Positions 10,701-20,192 of a stretch of DNA of 64,000 nucleotides are shown piece after piece; the first letter of the stretch is position 1; every line of letters starts with the position of its first letter. The translations under genes were made by a program, and so were the position numbers. The DNA is from Gordius sp. MW1 (lineage: Eukaryota > Nematomorpha > Gordioida > Gordea > Gordiidae). Location: positions 5,766,001-5,830,000 of the forward strand of contig OZ038532.1 in NCBI GenBank assembly GCA_964036665.1. The letters run 5' to 3'. The notes under the pieces were generated by a model. That model was not told where the DNA came from, did not search any database, and saw only the letters and a list, made by a program, of their open reading frames with translations.

Positions 10701-11742
10701 TAGAGGTATCTTAAAAGTAATTTTATTAAAGGAAAATAATTGTCTAAAAAATGGACAAGATAAACAAACAAATTTGCTTAAAAAGGTCAATATATAAAAA
10801 TGTGTTATCCTTGAACAATTTAATTCACTAAATCAAGTTATTATATACATATATATACTTTGTTTCTCAAAAAATCCATGTCTTTATAGATTTGCTCAAG
10901 CATTTTTATACAACTGTCTTGACCAATTGGCAACCCATTGTTTTTCATAAGACGCTATTAATTATGAGATTTATGAAAATAAAATCAAACTTCTTGAATA
11001 ATATCAATTCTATCGAACACACATAATGTTGCATCAATTTGATCCATAAATTTAGTAAATTGTTCCTAAAAATATACATAAAATAAGACCTTTATTATAA
11101 AATAATGCACCTGCTCAACCTTGATGTGTTCACAATCATCATGCAATTGCTTAATAACAGAATTGACTTTAATATATTCATTATCAATTTGTTTTGTTTC
11201 ACAATTAATTTCATTTAAGTAAAATTGAATAGGCAAAAATTGATCAGATCTTAATTTTTCCAATAATTCCAAGTAAGATCTAAAAAATAATCAAATTCTA
11301 ATATTTGAATATTACCTATATGGATTTACATTCCTATTTGGTTGATTTATCATAATATTTGAGCAAAATTTTTCATACAACTATAATGTATAATACATTT
11401 ATCACTAGGCTAGTTACTTGGGTAGGATTTTTAATATTATATGCAGCAGGAATAAAAAAATTTAGTTCATTTTTTAATATAACTTCTGATTTGCCAAACA
11501 GGGATATATATTCATCTTTCAGTGAAACTGTATGTATCCCTACCTTCTAAACACTTTTTAAAAAGAAATGATTTTTAATTTGCCTTTGTAGGTATATTTC
11601 GTGTTGAACATAATTTTTGCAAGGTAAGATATGAATCCGTTTGTAGAGGTGCCAAAGGTGCAATATTCTTCTTAACATTAGATTCATCCCACAACCCTAA
11701 CTTCTCCGTCGTTTTTAATGTCCCTTCTACATTTTGTTTCAT
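4569..11742 (-). CDS. COG3: COG3, conserved oligomeric Golgi complex subunit 3 (thirteen exons, C-terminal part outside window)
   Basis: COG3 (Sec34 in yeast) is part of the lobe A tether on the Golgi that captures vesicles in retrograde traffic. The spliced minus-strand reading gives about 676 codons that follow the family in order: EKLGLWD near the N terminus, the coiled-coil block [18 protein letters not shown]-like [44 protein letters not shown], an acidic Ser-rich linker and [16 protein letters not shown]. Human COG3 is about 830 residues, so roughly 150-250 codons are missing to the left. Splice phases agree at every junction except exon 8 to exon 9, where the donor is unclear. Introns 1-5 are only 37, 37, 36, 45 and 36 nt. 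Later introns carry MITEs and LINE debris. The ATG at 11742-11740 was chosen because it opens the exon holding EKLGLWD. COG3 is an essential single-copy gene in most animals, so this copy is probably active. Confidence 0.92.
4919..5024. mobile_element. hAT-like MITE, TAGTG family
   Basis: Begins TAGTGCTC and ends GTCGTTTTTACAACACTA, with an internal GGTCGACC-type motif shared with 5441-5593 and 6826-7037. The flanking 8-mers GTAGGAGA and GTAATGGA agree at five of eight positions, so the target duplication is old or doubtful. Confidence 0.6.
5441..5593. mobile_element. hAT-like MITE next to COG3 exon 12
   Basis: 153 bp with terminal inverted repeats AGTGTTGTAAAAACGGC and GCCGTTTTTACGACACT and a perfect 8-bp duplication ATTTAGAG at 5433-5440 and 5594-5601. 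An 8-bp duplication is typical of hAT transposition. Noncoding. Confidence 0.88.
5608..5836 (-). CDS. COG3: COG3 exon 12 (Ser-rich linker)
   Basis: 76 codons rich in Ser, Thr, Gly and acidic residues, corresponding to the variable linker after the DLAYP block. A hAT-like MITE lies only 14 nt inside the following intron. Reading through into it meets an immediate stop, but the GTATTA donor at 5607-5606 restores phase with exon 13. Confidence 0.82.
5896..6217. mobile_element. PIF/Harbinger-like MITE
   Basis: Ends GGGCTTGTCTTAATAT and ATATTAAGACAAGTCC, flanked on both sides by TAA (5893-5895 and 6218-6220). A 3-bp TWA duplication is the PIF/Harbinger signature. Contains TTTGCTGCGCAGC, also present in the element at 8362. 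In the COG3 intron between exons 11 and 12. Confidence 0.8.
6218..6454 (+). pseudogene. LINE (RTE-like) 3' fragment
   Basis: The plus-strand frame to 6426 carries the tail of a non-LTR retrotransposon polyprotein: [20 protein letters not shown] followed by [11 protein letters not shown]. The same tail recurs at 45440-45560 on the minus strand. 5' truncated, no catalytic domain. Confidence 0.75.
6463..6794. mobile_element. hAT-like MITE, CATGGGCGTA family
   Basis: Ends CATGGGCGTACGCAGG and CCTGCGTACGCCCATG with a perfect 8-bp duplication TAGCAAAC (6455-6462, 6795-6802). The interior has several GAGGGGGGCA runs. Noncoding. Confidence 0.9.
6826..7037. mobile_element. hAT-like MITE, TAGTG family
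   Basis: Ends TAGGGTTGTAAAAACGGC and GCCGTTTTTACAAACCTT. The flanks CCTAATAC and CTTGATAC agree at six of eight positions, suggesting an old 8-bp duplication. Confidence 0.7.
7672..7815. mobile_element. CATGGGCGTA-family MITE, damaged
   Basis: Starts like TCGTAGCCAGG, has the GGGGGGAATA and GGGGGGCATCCGCCC internal runs of the family and a CCTGCCTCCC right end without a clean terminus. Confidence 0.55.
7930..8272 (-). CDS. COG3: COG3 exon 11
   Basis: 115 codons, the largest exon. [18 protein letters not shown], then [16 protein letters not shown] and [11 protein letters not shown], in the same order and spacing as COG3 of other animals. The intron upstream holds a Harbinger-like MITE at 8362-8705. 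Confidence 0.95.
8362..8705. mobile_element. PIF/Harbinger-like MITE
   Basis: Ends GGGCTTGTCGTAATATCG and CGATATTAAGACAAGCCC, flanked by TAA at 8359-8361 and 8706-8708. Same family as 5896-6217, in the opposite orientation. In the COG3 intron between exons 10 and 11. Confidence 0.85.
9182..9273 (-). CDS. COG3: COG3 exon 10
   Basis: [20 protein letters not shown], matching VRSGCAFMVHVCQDEHQLYN. Ends with two bases of a codon finished by the first base of exon 11. Confidence 0.92.
9412..9538 (-). CDS. COG3: COG3 exon 9
   Basis: 42 codons with [15 protein letters not shown] and [11 protein letters not shown], matching the CYLDQRELLL and NNRDHCALV blocks. AG acceptor after a pyrimidine-rich stretch, GTAAAT donor. 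Confidence 0.92.
9607..9726. mobile_element. hAT-like MITE, CATGGGCGTA family
   Basis: Ends CATGGGCATGGCCAGG and CTGGCTATGCCCATG. The flanks TTAGGAGA and TTATGAGA match at seven of eight positions. In the COG3 intron between exons 8 and 9. Confidence 0.75.
9739..9896. mobile_element. CATGGGCGTA-family MITE, second copy
   Basis: Starts near TGTAGCCAGTATTGG, contains GAGGGGGGCAGCCGCCCCTCC and ends CTTGGTTACGCCCATG. Lies next to 9607-9726. Together they may have disturbed the exon 8 to 9 splicing region of COG3. Confidence 0.6.
9978..10133 (-). CDS. COG3: COG3 exon 8 (3' boundary uncertain)
   Basis: Open for 52 codons up to a weak GTTTTT donor. Contains [20 protein letters not shown], the conserved DxxxxLFYVKFRAAAPK block. 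The phase at its end does not fit exon 9. Either a short exon was missed, or MITE insertions just downstream (9607-9896) disturbed the intron. Confidence 0.8.
10431..10607 (-). CDS. COG3: COG3 exon 7
   Basis: 59 codons starting [12 protein letters not shown], the family's HPNFKDYPIYLLKF block. Phase 0 at both ends, donor GTAAAC. Confidence 0.92.
10859..10954 (-). CDS. COG3: COG3 exon 6
   Basis: 32 codons, [19 protein letters not shown], matching the family block in which a leucine-rich helix follows the coiled coil. Donor GTATAT; the following intron is about 250 nt. Confidence 0.88.
10991..11065 (-). CDS. COG3: COG3 exon 5
   Basis: 25 codons, [14 protein letters not shown] to IIQE, continuing the helical region (family: LSYFNELE block). 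An in-frame TGA just past the GTTTGA donor shows that splicing is needed. Intron 5 is 36 nt. Confidence 0.9.
11111..11279 (-). CDS. COG3: COG3 exon 4 (coiled coil)
   Basis: 57 codons in the Sec34-type helical region, including [16 protein letters not shown], which lines up with the LHEACEQLLKEQ block of other COG3 proteins. Donor GTGCAT, 45-nt intron. Confidence 0.92.
11316..11380 (-). CDS. COG3: COG3 exon 3
   Basis: 65 nt beginning LYEKFCSN, ending with two bases of an Arg codon before GTAATA. The split codon is completed by the first base of exon 4 across a 36-nt intron. Confidence 0.85.
11418..11546 (-). CDS. COG3: COG3 exon 2
   Basis: 43 codons, phase 0 at both ends, with AG acceptor and GTAACT donor. 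Covers the less conserved stretch before the coiled coil. Intron 2 that follows is 37 nt. Confidence 0.85.
11584..11742 (-). CDS. COG3: COG3 exon 1
   Basis: 53 codons from ATG. Contains [10 protein letters not shown] and QTDSYLTL, matching the conserved COG3 N terminus. It ends ACA AAG before GCAAAT, which makes intron 1 a 37-nt GC-AG intron; the next exon is in phase. Confidence 0.85.
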
Positions 11743-14280
11743 GATCCATTATTTTATTAAAACGACATCAAAAATAATCATATGGACTTATTCATTATGT
11801 AATGTTCCTCTTAACAAATTATGTAGGTAAATATGCACTTCTAATGGGTTTGATCTAGTGTTGTGGTACGCCCGGGGGTTCGCCGAAGGATCTGCTAGGG
11901 TAATATTATGGTGTGCATAAATGAGCCATACCATAAATGCTAATTTCCTTTTCTCACGAGGCTATTCAATAGGGTGTGGTGCAAACCGACCACTATTATA
12001 TTCTTTCGTCATAGACACTCGAATGTACCACTATATATGGGCTTATGAGCTATTAGTTAATTGTAATTGTCAAAATTTATAACAAGCAACCATTTATATT
12101 GTAAAATGTCGAGAATATATGCCAAATCAACTCTAATCTCTTTTTCTCCTACCTTCATCTTACATCGGCTAAAAATTTGCCCTTAATATTTTAAGAGACT
12201 ATTGCCAACAATAGTATGTAATTGGGCGACTATGTTAGGCTATATAAAATTAAATAGTGTATAGTATTGTGGTAGTTAGATAGTTTTGACGCTTATTCAA
12301 ATGAGTTTAACGTGAGTAAAAGATTTAGTTATTGCGGCAGCCGTGGTTAGGTAGTTAACTCTTTAGCGCGCCTATGCTAATGACATAGCGTCGGGAATAA
12401 AAGATAATGTAGTTTGTTATGTGAATAGATGTGCACTAATTAGAAGCAGACGTCGAACGGTCGGCATCCCTCATGCAAATTGAGGAGCGCATCGACAAGG
12501 TTTAAATAGCGAGAATTTGACCATGATAGCGAGTTATTTAATTTTAGTCCTGCTAGAGGAGATATTTATTTTGCGTTCAGGACACGTTAGTCCTGCGGGG
12601 GGGGGGAGATGTTTATTTCTTATTTTAGACACGTGGGTCCAGCGGCAATTATCTAACAATAGCCAGACGTTCCTTAATCCGATACCTTCCTTTCGCCATA
12701 GACGGAATCGTGTTCTTCTCTTCTTCTAGGCTAGTAACTGCGTTTGTCCACGAAGTAACAAACGGCCCTAACTCAATACCTTATTTGTTAACAGTTGACG
12801 TCCCTCATTCTTATCGATTGGATTCCACGGCCATCGTCCATTCCATACTTATATATATCGAGAAACTTTATCTGATTCCTTATTGACTTATATTGTATAA
12901 CCCAATCGTACAATTTGACTTATTAAAATAAAGGATTCAAAACGAGAAGTTGCGTTTATAAAAAGTATATAAAAGATTCTCAAAAACAAAGGGGTACTGG
13001 TCCATCTACTTTATATATTTGTTTGTGTTGAGTTATTCGACTCGCTAAAATAACACAATAATCGAAGACATGAGGATAAGTTGTTGAGCTACAATTATAT
13101 TCAAACCCTGATAACACTTAAAACAAGCTTAAAATGCCACCTTCAAACAATGATTTTTAATTATGCATTTTCCTAATAATTTTATTATGCTATCTAACTC
13201 TAATGTGCGATTATATACTTTGGAAGATTTAAGATATTATATAAACTAAGTTTGTTCAATATCTTATAATTCTAATTAGTCCCTAGAAATCAACAATTTA
13301 TTTTGTCCTTTTAATTATGCCGATATATGTACAATATCTTATAAGGCAGTTGCAACGGGACTGAAGTCCATTTTACTAATTTTAGTTTGCTCATCCATTT
13401 GATTCAATAGTGGTTCAATCACTTATTGTTTAAAATCGTATGTGTATTATTCCCACATGGTGAAGACTGAAGGGTTGGAAGAATTTATTAACTCCTGTAC
13501 ATTCCAAACCTATTTGCAGATGAATAGTGAGGCAATGGCAGCAAAACTTCAAATAGTATGTATAACATTGCACATGCAAGCCTAATGATTTGATTTCCGT
13601 AAAAAAACAATCAATGGAGTGTTCACATTTAAGCAAGATAATGAACAACAATAAATTATTAAAGCTATATACGACGGCGCGGATTCTTCAACTTATAAAT
13701 TATAATAAATGAATGAAAGCACTAGGAAACTTAAAACGGGCTATTAGGACTCTTGTTTTTAACCCAATAAATTGGCTTATTAATATAAAATATACCACAG
13801 CTATTTAATTGCAGGTGTTTTTGGTAGTTAGAAGTTTTATATTGATTTAAGATCTTATTGCTTTTTATTCTTAATAGTATTGCGCAATAAAAAGAGGAAA
13901 AGTGAGAAATTTAATTAAAAAATTTTACTCTAATAAATATGTTCATTCTTATGATTAATTTGATGCTTATTTTAATTGTGTTATTTTAACTTTAGGTGGC
14001 GAAGGGACAAAGATTTTTTCTTACCCTCGTCAGACTACCGATATTATAATTATAAAAGGTTACAGATTAATAAAAGAAGAAATTAATAAACTTAAAAAAA
14101 GACAAATTGTGCTTAAGTTCTAAAACATTTTGCTTAAGACTGAAAAAAACATATCGTGCGAGATTTGAGGGTCCTATATATTTTATATATTTAGTTAAAA
14201 ACAGAAGGCATGGGTCAAAACTATAGCCTTTATTTAATTAATTTTAATCAGAACTAAAATTTGTCATAAAATGTCTTATA
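11743..14280. other. Intergenic; possible solo LTR at 12226-12960
   Basis: No convincing exon on either strand. The COG3 promoter should lie just above 11742, but I see no clear core motif. Bases 12300-12960 are richer in GC than their surroundings, carry a G-run near 12596 and end with TATA-like and AATAAA-like stretches, so they could be a solo LTR; neither ends nor duplication are clear. The remainder is plain AT-rich sequence. Confidence 0.35.
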
Positions 14281-14491
14281 AATTTTATTAAGATATCTTG
14301 TTAAATTAACGCCTACTTCCACGAAAAATGTTGAAATGCAAACCTATACACTTAGAAAAATCTTATTAGTTTGAAATTAATGTTTATTCAAAGCTTTGGT
14401 TATGTACCTGCCAACAATAAGGTTATTGACCATTTAAAAACAGTATAATAAATTTTATCTAAATAATTCTTACTCTGCCATTTTCTAAAAT

Positions 14492-14936
14492 GATTATTTT
14501 ATGTGCCATCCTGTTGATACAAAACTACATTTCCAACATAATTCCTATAAATTCTCAGTTAATAAATAACACATCATCTATCGATTTTAATTGGAAATAA
14601 TTCTCCCAATTCATATGAACGATACGAGTAAATTATCTAACATGATTTTGATTTAAATTTGTTTTAGCAACAAACAAATTATTTTTTTATTTGATACAAA
14701 GCCCGATTTATACCTAGAGTTAAAACCGTTATTAATTGGAATTTACTTTATATATCTTTTCCTTGTATAAAAATATTTAAGAGCAAGAATAATTTAGCCG
14801 GACACTGGTCATAGAGCCTATCCTGTCAATATTAAATTGAAATTCTTTCTTCATATGTTAGTAATGCTGTTAATTTCTCGAAATCTACAACTCAGAGACC
14901 ATGAGTTATTTGAAATTCCAATGAGCAGATTTGTTT
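14492..14936 (+). pseudogene. Candidate small secreted-protein gene, copy A (frameshifted)
   Basis: Starts with the same MIILCAILLIQNYISN signal-like exon as copies B and C. Two bases are missing near 14592, which shifts the frame into a stop. The two downstream micro-exons are still readable. Confidence 0.3.
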
Positions 14937-15327
14937 AAAAATAAGAAATTTATGCCAAATTATTTTAAACACTTATGATATTAATTGTTATGGCTGCCAT
15001 AAACAAATATATAAAATCTGTTATTTTATGCTTAACTTCATTAATGTTACTGAATCATTTTTAACCTTAAATAATTTGTCTTTCAATTTATTTAATTAAA
15101 TAATATTTAAAGTTCGATTAATGATGAGGTGGGCAAAGGAGGATTAACGAAACATGTTTATATCACAACTTGGCGAAGGGGGTTCAAGTTAAAATAAACA
15201 TTGTTTTTATTCTTCGAATTCTATACATCAATAACAACGAGGCTATAATGCCTCTATCTCTTTAATGTTTGCAAAACCTTCGCGCCCACCATATTTATTT
15301 TTTAAACTTTGCCTAGTATAGACCTAA

Positions 15328-16280
15328 GGGCCCGTCTTAATATACAATTCAACTTCATGGCGCCATATTTTTGTTTGTCTAAATATGCGATATACATGTC
15401 GTGGAATCAACAATTTTAGTTTAGTTAACATCCGACGGGCTTTCGGGCCGGGCTCGGGCAAATTTTAAAACAATGATCGGGCCTCGGGCTTGGGTCGGGC
15501 CTGACGGGGCAGCCCGACCCGAAGCCCGAGCCTAAAAATTTTTTGAATAAATATTAATCCAAAATATAATTACAATACAAGATAATCCCCTTACAAATAA
15601 ATATTTAGAAATTTACTACCCCCCCCCCACCACCTCATATTAATTTCTTGGTTAGCCGTGTGGGTCTATCTATGCTATGTATGACTTTGACTATGAGTGA
15701 TGATGAAATATTTAAAACAATAGAGTGTGTAGATTAAGCTTAAAAGCAAAAATAATGGTAGCTATTTTGAACAATAGAGTGAGTATGATTTATTATTAGA
15801 GGTATTATCAACATACAAATATTAGGAGGAAGGGAGAGGGGGTTTGGATTTGATGTTGAACTTGAATCAAGAACGCCACCCCCTACATAATTTTGTTTTG
15901 TACTGAAATTTTCAGTATCGTAATATAAGTATTTATAAATAAAATTTTGAAATAAAATTGGTATAAATTTACATTTTTACAAAAGTCGGGCCGGGCTCGG
16001 GTCGGGCCTGAGTGAAAAAAACAAATCGAGATCGGGACGGGCTCGGGCAAAAAATAAAAAAAAGTTTCGGGCTCGGGTCGGGCCGATAAAATTCAATTTT
16101 GCAGGGCTCTACATATGATTATGCATTAATAAGCGTAATTAAAGGATAAATATTTATTTTACGTGTAAAAACACAAAAATAGAACAAAAACGACGTGACG
16201 CTCGTATTTAGACGCGGCTATGTTTTAACATGCATTCGCTTTTTTAATCTAGATTCAAAATCGCGTATTAAGACGGGCCC
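15328..16280. mobile_element. PIF/Harbinger-like element in repeat copy A
   Basis: Ends GGGCCCGTCTTAATAT and GTATTAAGACGGGCCC, flanked by TAA (15325-15327, 16281-16283). Repeat copy C has the unoccupied site CCTAAGGGCT at 25331-25340. Contains a nested GCCCG-rich hAT-like element. Confidence 0.85.
15430..16113. mobile_element. GCCCG-rich hAT-like element nested in the Harbinger element (A)
   Basis: Both ends carry repeated GGGCCGGGCTCGGGC-type words in opposite sense. The right end is GCAGGGCTCTACA, the left terminus is lost. Compare 22277-22952, where both termini are present. Confidence 0.65.
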
Positions 16281-16506
16281 TAAGGGCTATAATAATGGGC
16301 CCCCGCGTCCCCCGCCCGTTACAAGGAAAATGGAAATAATATTTCAACGATGAGCATTCTATTTAAAAATTGTGCTTATGGTCTCTTATTTTAATATAAA
16401 TTAGGAAATCCAACTCAAATGGTTAATATATTTTACGTAGCCTAATATTAATTAAGCCCGCTTAATTTTTCAAATTCAAACTATATATACATTGGGTATA
16501 TATAGA

Positions 16507-16708
16507 ATTGATAAATTGCTAACTTGCTTCAACTCCAGCTACCATCTGCTAGTTTTTCTGCTCGGCCCTCGAGCATTTTTATATGCTACTGTTCTGCCTA
16601 ATGCACCTAACAGCGAGCACTCATTGTGCTAACGCGCATATTAAGCAACTGAGTGTGCGTGCTCGCGTCTAGTGTTGAAGCAAGTTAGCATTATAACAAC
16701 TCTAGGTA
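16507..16708. repeat. Hairpin with GCTAACTTGCTTCAAC arms (copy A)
   Basis: Arms TTGCTAACTTGCTTCAAC and GTTGAAGCAAGTTAGCA enclose about 140 bp of GC-richer DNA with GCGAGCACTCA motifs. The copy in unit B (23316-23545) has longer arms including GAGTTGTTAAATT. Probably a small MITE. Confidence 0.55.
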
Positions 16709-17259
16709 TATATATATAGTTTAGTAGAAGGTTGAAGAAACACATAACTTTTTCGTGCAAAAAGTTCATCATTATATAAACCATAAATTGAATAGCAATT
16801 AATATGAAGCCTGAATATCAGGGGTTTGAACCCGCCCAAAATAAAATCGGGTTCGTGTTCGGCATAAATTTTGAAACCCGGTTCGGGTTCAAGAAATTTT
16901 ATTATACTAATAATACATTTTTACCTTCAAAAAATTATGTAATAGTTAACTTAATTTTTAAATAGCACCTAATTAAATTCACATGCCAATTATATCTCAT
17001 TGTGCATATGTATTTATTGAATTTTTAATGTTCTAATTTATTTTTGGATTTAAAAGCAATAAAAATATAATTAATACAAGCCATACCATATTATAAATTA
17101 CACAAAAATATTTTTATTCAACGTATACTTCACATCATGAAATATAAATACAGTTGACACATAAATTATGTATTAATTTTGATATATTATTTAATCTTAC
17201 AATTAAAACATCTTCTAATATTTGATCAGTAATTTGTGATCGATGATTTGATAGAATTC

Positions 17260-17400
17260 ATTTTAATGAGTAAAAAGCTCTTTACACGCTAACTTGGGTA
17301 GGTGGAACAGCTAATACAACCTGGGCTAACAGATAAATCTTGGGATGTTCATGTTTATTTTTCTCCCAAAATTTAATATGTTCTCATCTCGTCCAATTCT
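17260..17400 (-). pseudogene. hAT transposase C-terminal (dimerisation) remnant
   Basis: The minus-strand reading gives FWEKNKHEHPKIYLLAQ, then VLAVPPTQVSV, a stop where Glu is expected, and RAFY. This is the hAT C-terminal domain (family: LAVPATSVPSERAFS). Short minus-strand reading at 17326-17532 continues upstream in a shifted frame. The catalytic core is not recognisable. Confidence 0.75.
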
Positions 17401-17970
17401 ATTTTGATCTAAGAACAATGTCAAGAGAGAACCTATACTTTTTCCTGCACTTTTAACTTTTCCTATATTAATAGTTTTACTTAATTCTTTCATTCTTAAA
17501 AGGTTCTCAAACTTATCCATTTTACCAGACAATGAGAATTGTATTTTATTACTAGAATCATTACAGCCATTATTTAATACCTCAAGTCCCTTTCATTTTT
17601 TTACCACAATCTATGGCAAGGCATTCTGATTTATTTAATGATGGAGATATTCAAAGTATTGTTTAATGGGGTTATTTTCCTTCACCATTTTTAGACTCTA
17701 AAAGAGATTAATAAAATATATGTCCTATTCTTAATTAAACATTGTATAATAATTACCTCAGTAAATTTTACAAACAAGTGAGAAACAAATTTAAAATTAT
17801 AATAAAACATCTGATATTTCTTTATATAAAATGTTAAAGTACATATATTTAAAGTATTTGACAATTATTATATAAATTATAGTCTAATATGTATCAATTA
17901 TATATATAATACTAACAAATAATTCTTGAGATTTGTATTGATTAATGAATGAAAAATGCCGAAAACATAA

Positions 17971-20192
17971 GAATCAGGCTAAACATTCTCCGCTTTTGGG
18001 TGACATTTTTCATATTGTAAACACGCGTTGCTTAAACGTTCTCCTACCGAACGAAAATAAACAACGCATCCGCGCCGCGTTCGTAAATTTTTACTTGCTT
18101 GATTACAAATAAACAAACAGCAATGCGCCATTTTTTTTATTCCCATTTTAGTTTCACCCATATCATTTTTTTGCTCAATTTAGTTATTGAGCTGCGCAAT
18201 GGTAAGAACACTTTTTTAGATACAATATAGATATTATAAGCCTCAATGGAACTTTTGATGGTGGAAATGTAAAATATTATATTGCCTCTAAAATTTAAGA
18301 GAAGTTCAGGTTACAACAGAATAGAAAGTAATAATAATATTTTGTTAATTTATTTTGTACTTAGGGAATAATCACATATTGAACCAAAAAAGACAAGAGC
18401 CTCACACAATATCTCCTGTGAACAAATCTCTACCACGTGTTTTGAATTTCAACTTATTTAAAATGATGTATTTTTTATATAGAATAGACTATTTGTTATC
18501 ATCATTTGTTAGTTCAAACATGAAATTATTAAAACTGTATAATTTATAAAGGTTCTATAAGCTCTGAATCTTATAAGCAAGCCCACTAAAAATAAAGGGT
18601 CAATAGAGAAAAGCATAGATATAAATGATAACTACAAAAAAGGTTTTATAAATCATTAATATGCTACGTTATTAATAAGTACAAATAACCTAAAATTTCA
18701 TAGCAATAAATTGTTTAAGAACTATTATATGTATAATCAAGATTTTTACATAAAATTCTAGAGAAGAAATTTTTAGATAAATTGCCCCTTGCAAAGAGAG
18801 AATATGAAGATAGTGTTTACTCAAATTAATATATATTTACCAATTAATTGTATTTTTTAACAGCAATATAGCAAATTTATATATACCTTTTTTGTACTAA
18901 TAAAGTATTTCATGATTCACGTCTACATTTTTATATTATTCAAATTCTATTTTAAGTATCCTGACATAATAAAAAAGCTAGATTTGAGATGGGAAAAACA
19001 AATTGTTGGTAATTACATTTAATGCTGTATTAATTTTATATTTTAGAATACATACAAACCTTAATTTAAAAGTAATATAAAAATTATACTCATTAATAAA
19101 GTAATTTTAAATTGTGTCCTCATTTTAATATCTATTTAAATATCTTTGTTTATATAAGATTATACATATATCAGCATGGGCAAGCCAGGGGAGGACGACT
19201 GCCACCCTCTAAATCTAAAAAAATGCAAGAATTTCACAAAACAACAGCTAAACTTGTGAAAAGTTTCTAAATAGCTTTTGCCCCTTAATTTCGATGCTGG
19301 CTACGCCCATGTTTATGAGCTATCTCAAAGGTCAGATAAGAGTTTAAAAGAAGTCAATTGTCAGTTACATTAATAAACGAAATACATACTTGTTTATGAA
19401 AAAGTAGTACTTAAAATTGTACTCATTTAAACAACTTATTGCTATGCAATTTTTGGTTATTTGTACTTCTTAATAACAATGTAGCATATTAATGATTAAC
19501 CTTTTTTGTAGTTATCAATTTATATCTGTGTTTTAATGTCTATTGACCCTATTTTTAGTGGTCTTGCTTATAAGATTCAGAGCTTATAGAACCTTTATAA
19601 ATTATAGTTTTAATAATTTCCATGTTTGAACTAACAAATGATGATAACAAATAGTTTATTCTATATAAAAAATACATCATTTTAAATAAGTTGAAATTCA
19701 AAACATGTGGTAGAGATTTGTTCACAGGAGATATTGTTTGAGGCTCTTGTCTTTTTTGGTTCAATATGTGATTATTCCCTAAGTACAAAATAAATTAACA
19801 AAATATTATTATTACTTTCTATTCTGTTGTAACCTGAACTTCTCTTAAGTTTTAGGGGCAAGATAATATTTTTCACATTTCAACCATCAAAAGTTCCAAT
19901 GAGGCTTATGATATCTATATTGTATCTAAAAAATACTTAAAATATGTGTAATTGTTCTCTTACCATTGCCCAGCTCAATAACTAAAATGAGCAAAAAAAT
20001 GATATGGGTGAAACTAAAATGGGAATAAAATTAAAAAATGGCGCATTGTTGTTTGTTTATTTGTAATCAGACAAGCAAAATTTACTAACGCGGATGCGTT
20101 GTTTATTTTCGTTCGGTAGGAGAACGTTTAAGCAACGCGTATTTACGATATGAAAAATGTCACCCAAAAGCGGAGAATGTTTAGCCTGATTC
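17971..20192. mobile_element. MULE-like foldback element nested in the hAT element
   Basis: 2222 bp with inverted arms of about 750 bp (17971-18718 against 19430-20192). The tips GAATCAGGCTAAAC and GTTTAGCCTGATTC are perfect, and a 9-bp duplication AAAACATAA lies at 17962-17970 and 20193-20201. A 9-bp duplication with long arms suggests a Mutator-like element. The open frames at 18355 and 19788 are mirror copies of each other and probably not genes. Confidence 0.85.
19175..19311. mobile_element. CATGGGCGTA-family MITE in the foldback loop
   Basis: Ends CATGGGCAAGCCAGG and CTGGCTACGCCCATG with the usual short G-run and CTGCCACCC motif. Flanking 8-mers match only partly. Confidence 0.65.

Noticed and set aside
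12517-12729. 70-codon open frame in the GC-richer part of the COG3 upstream region
   Set aside because: Runs through a G-run, no splice or motif support; more likely part of an LTR-like repeat.
18355-19788. Two nearly identical short proteins on opposite strands
   Set aside because: They are mirror copies in the arms of the MULE-like foldback element, with no motif or splice support.
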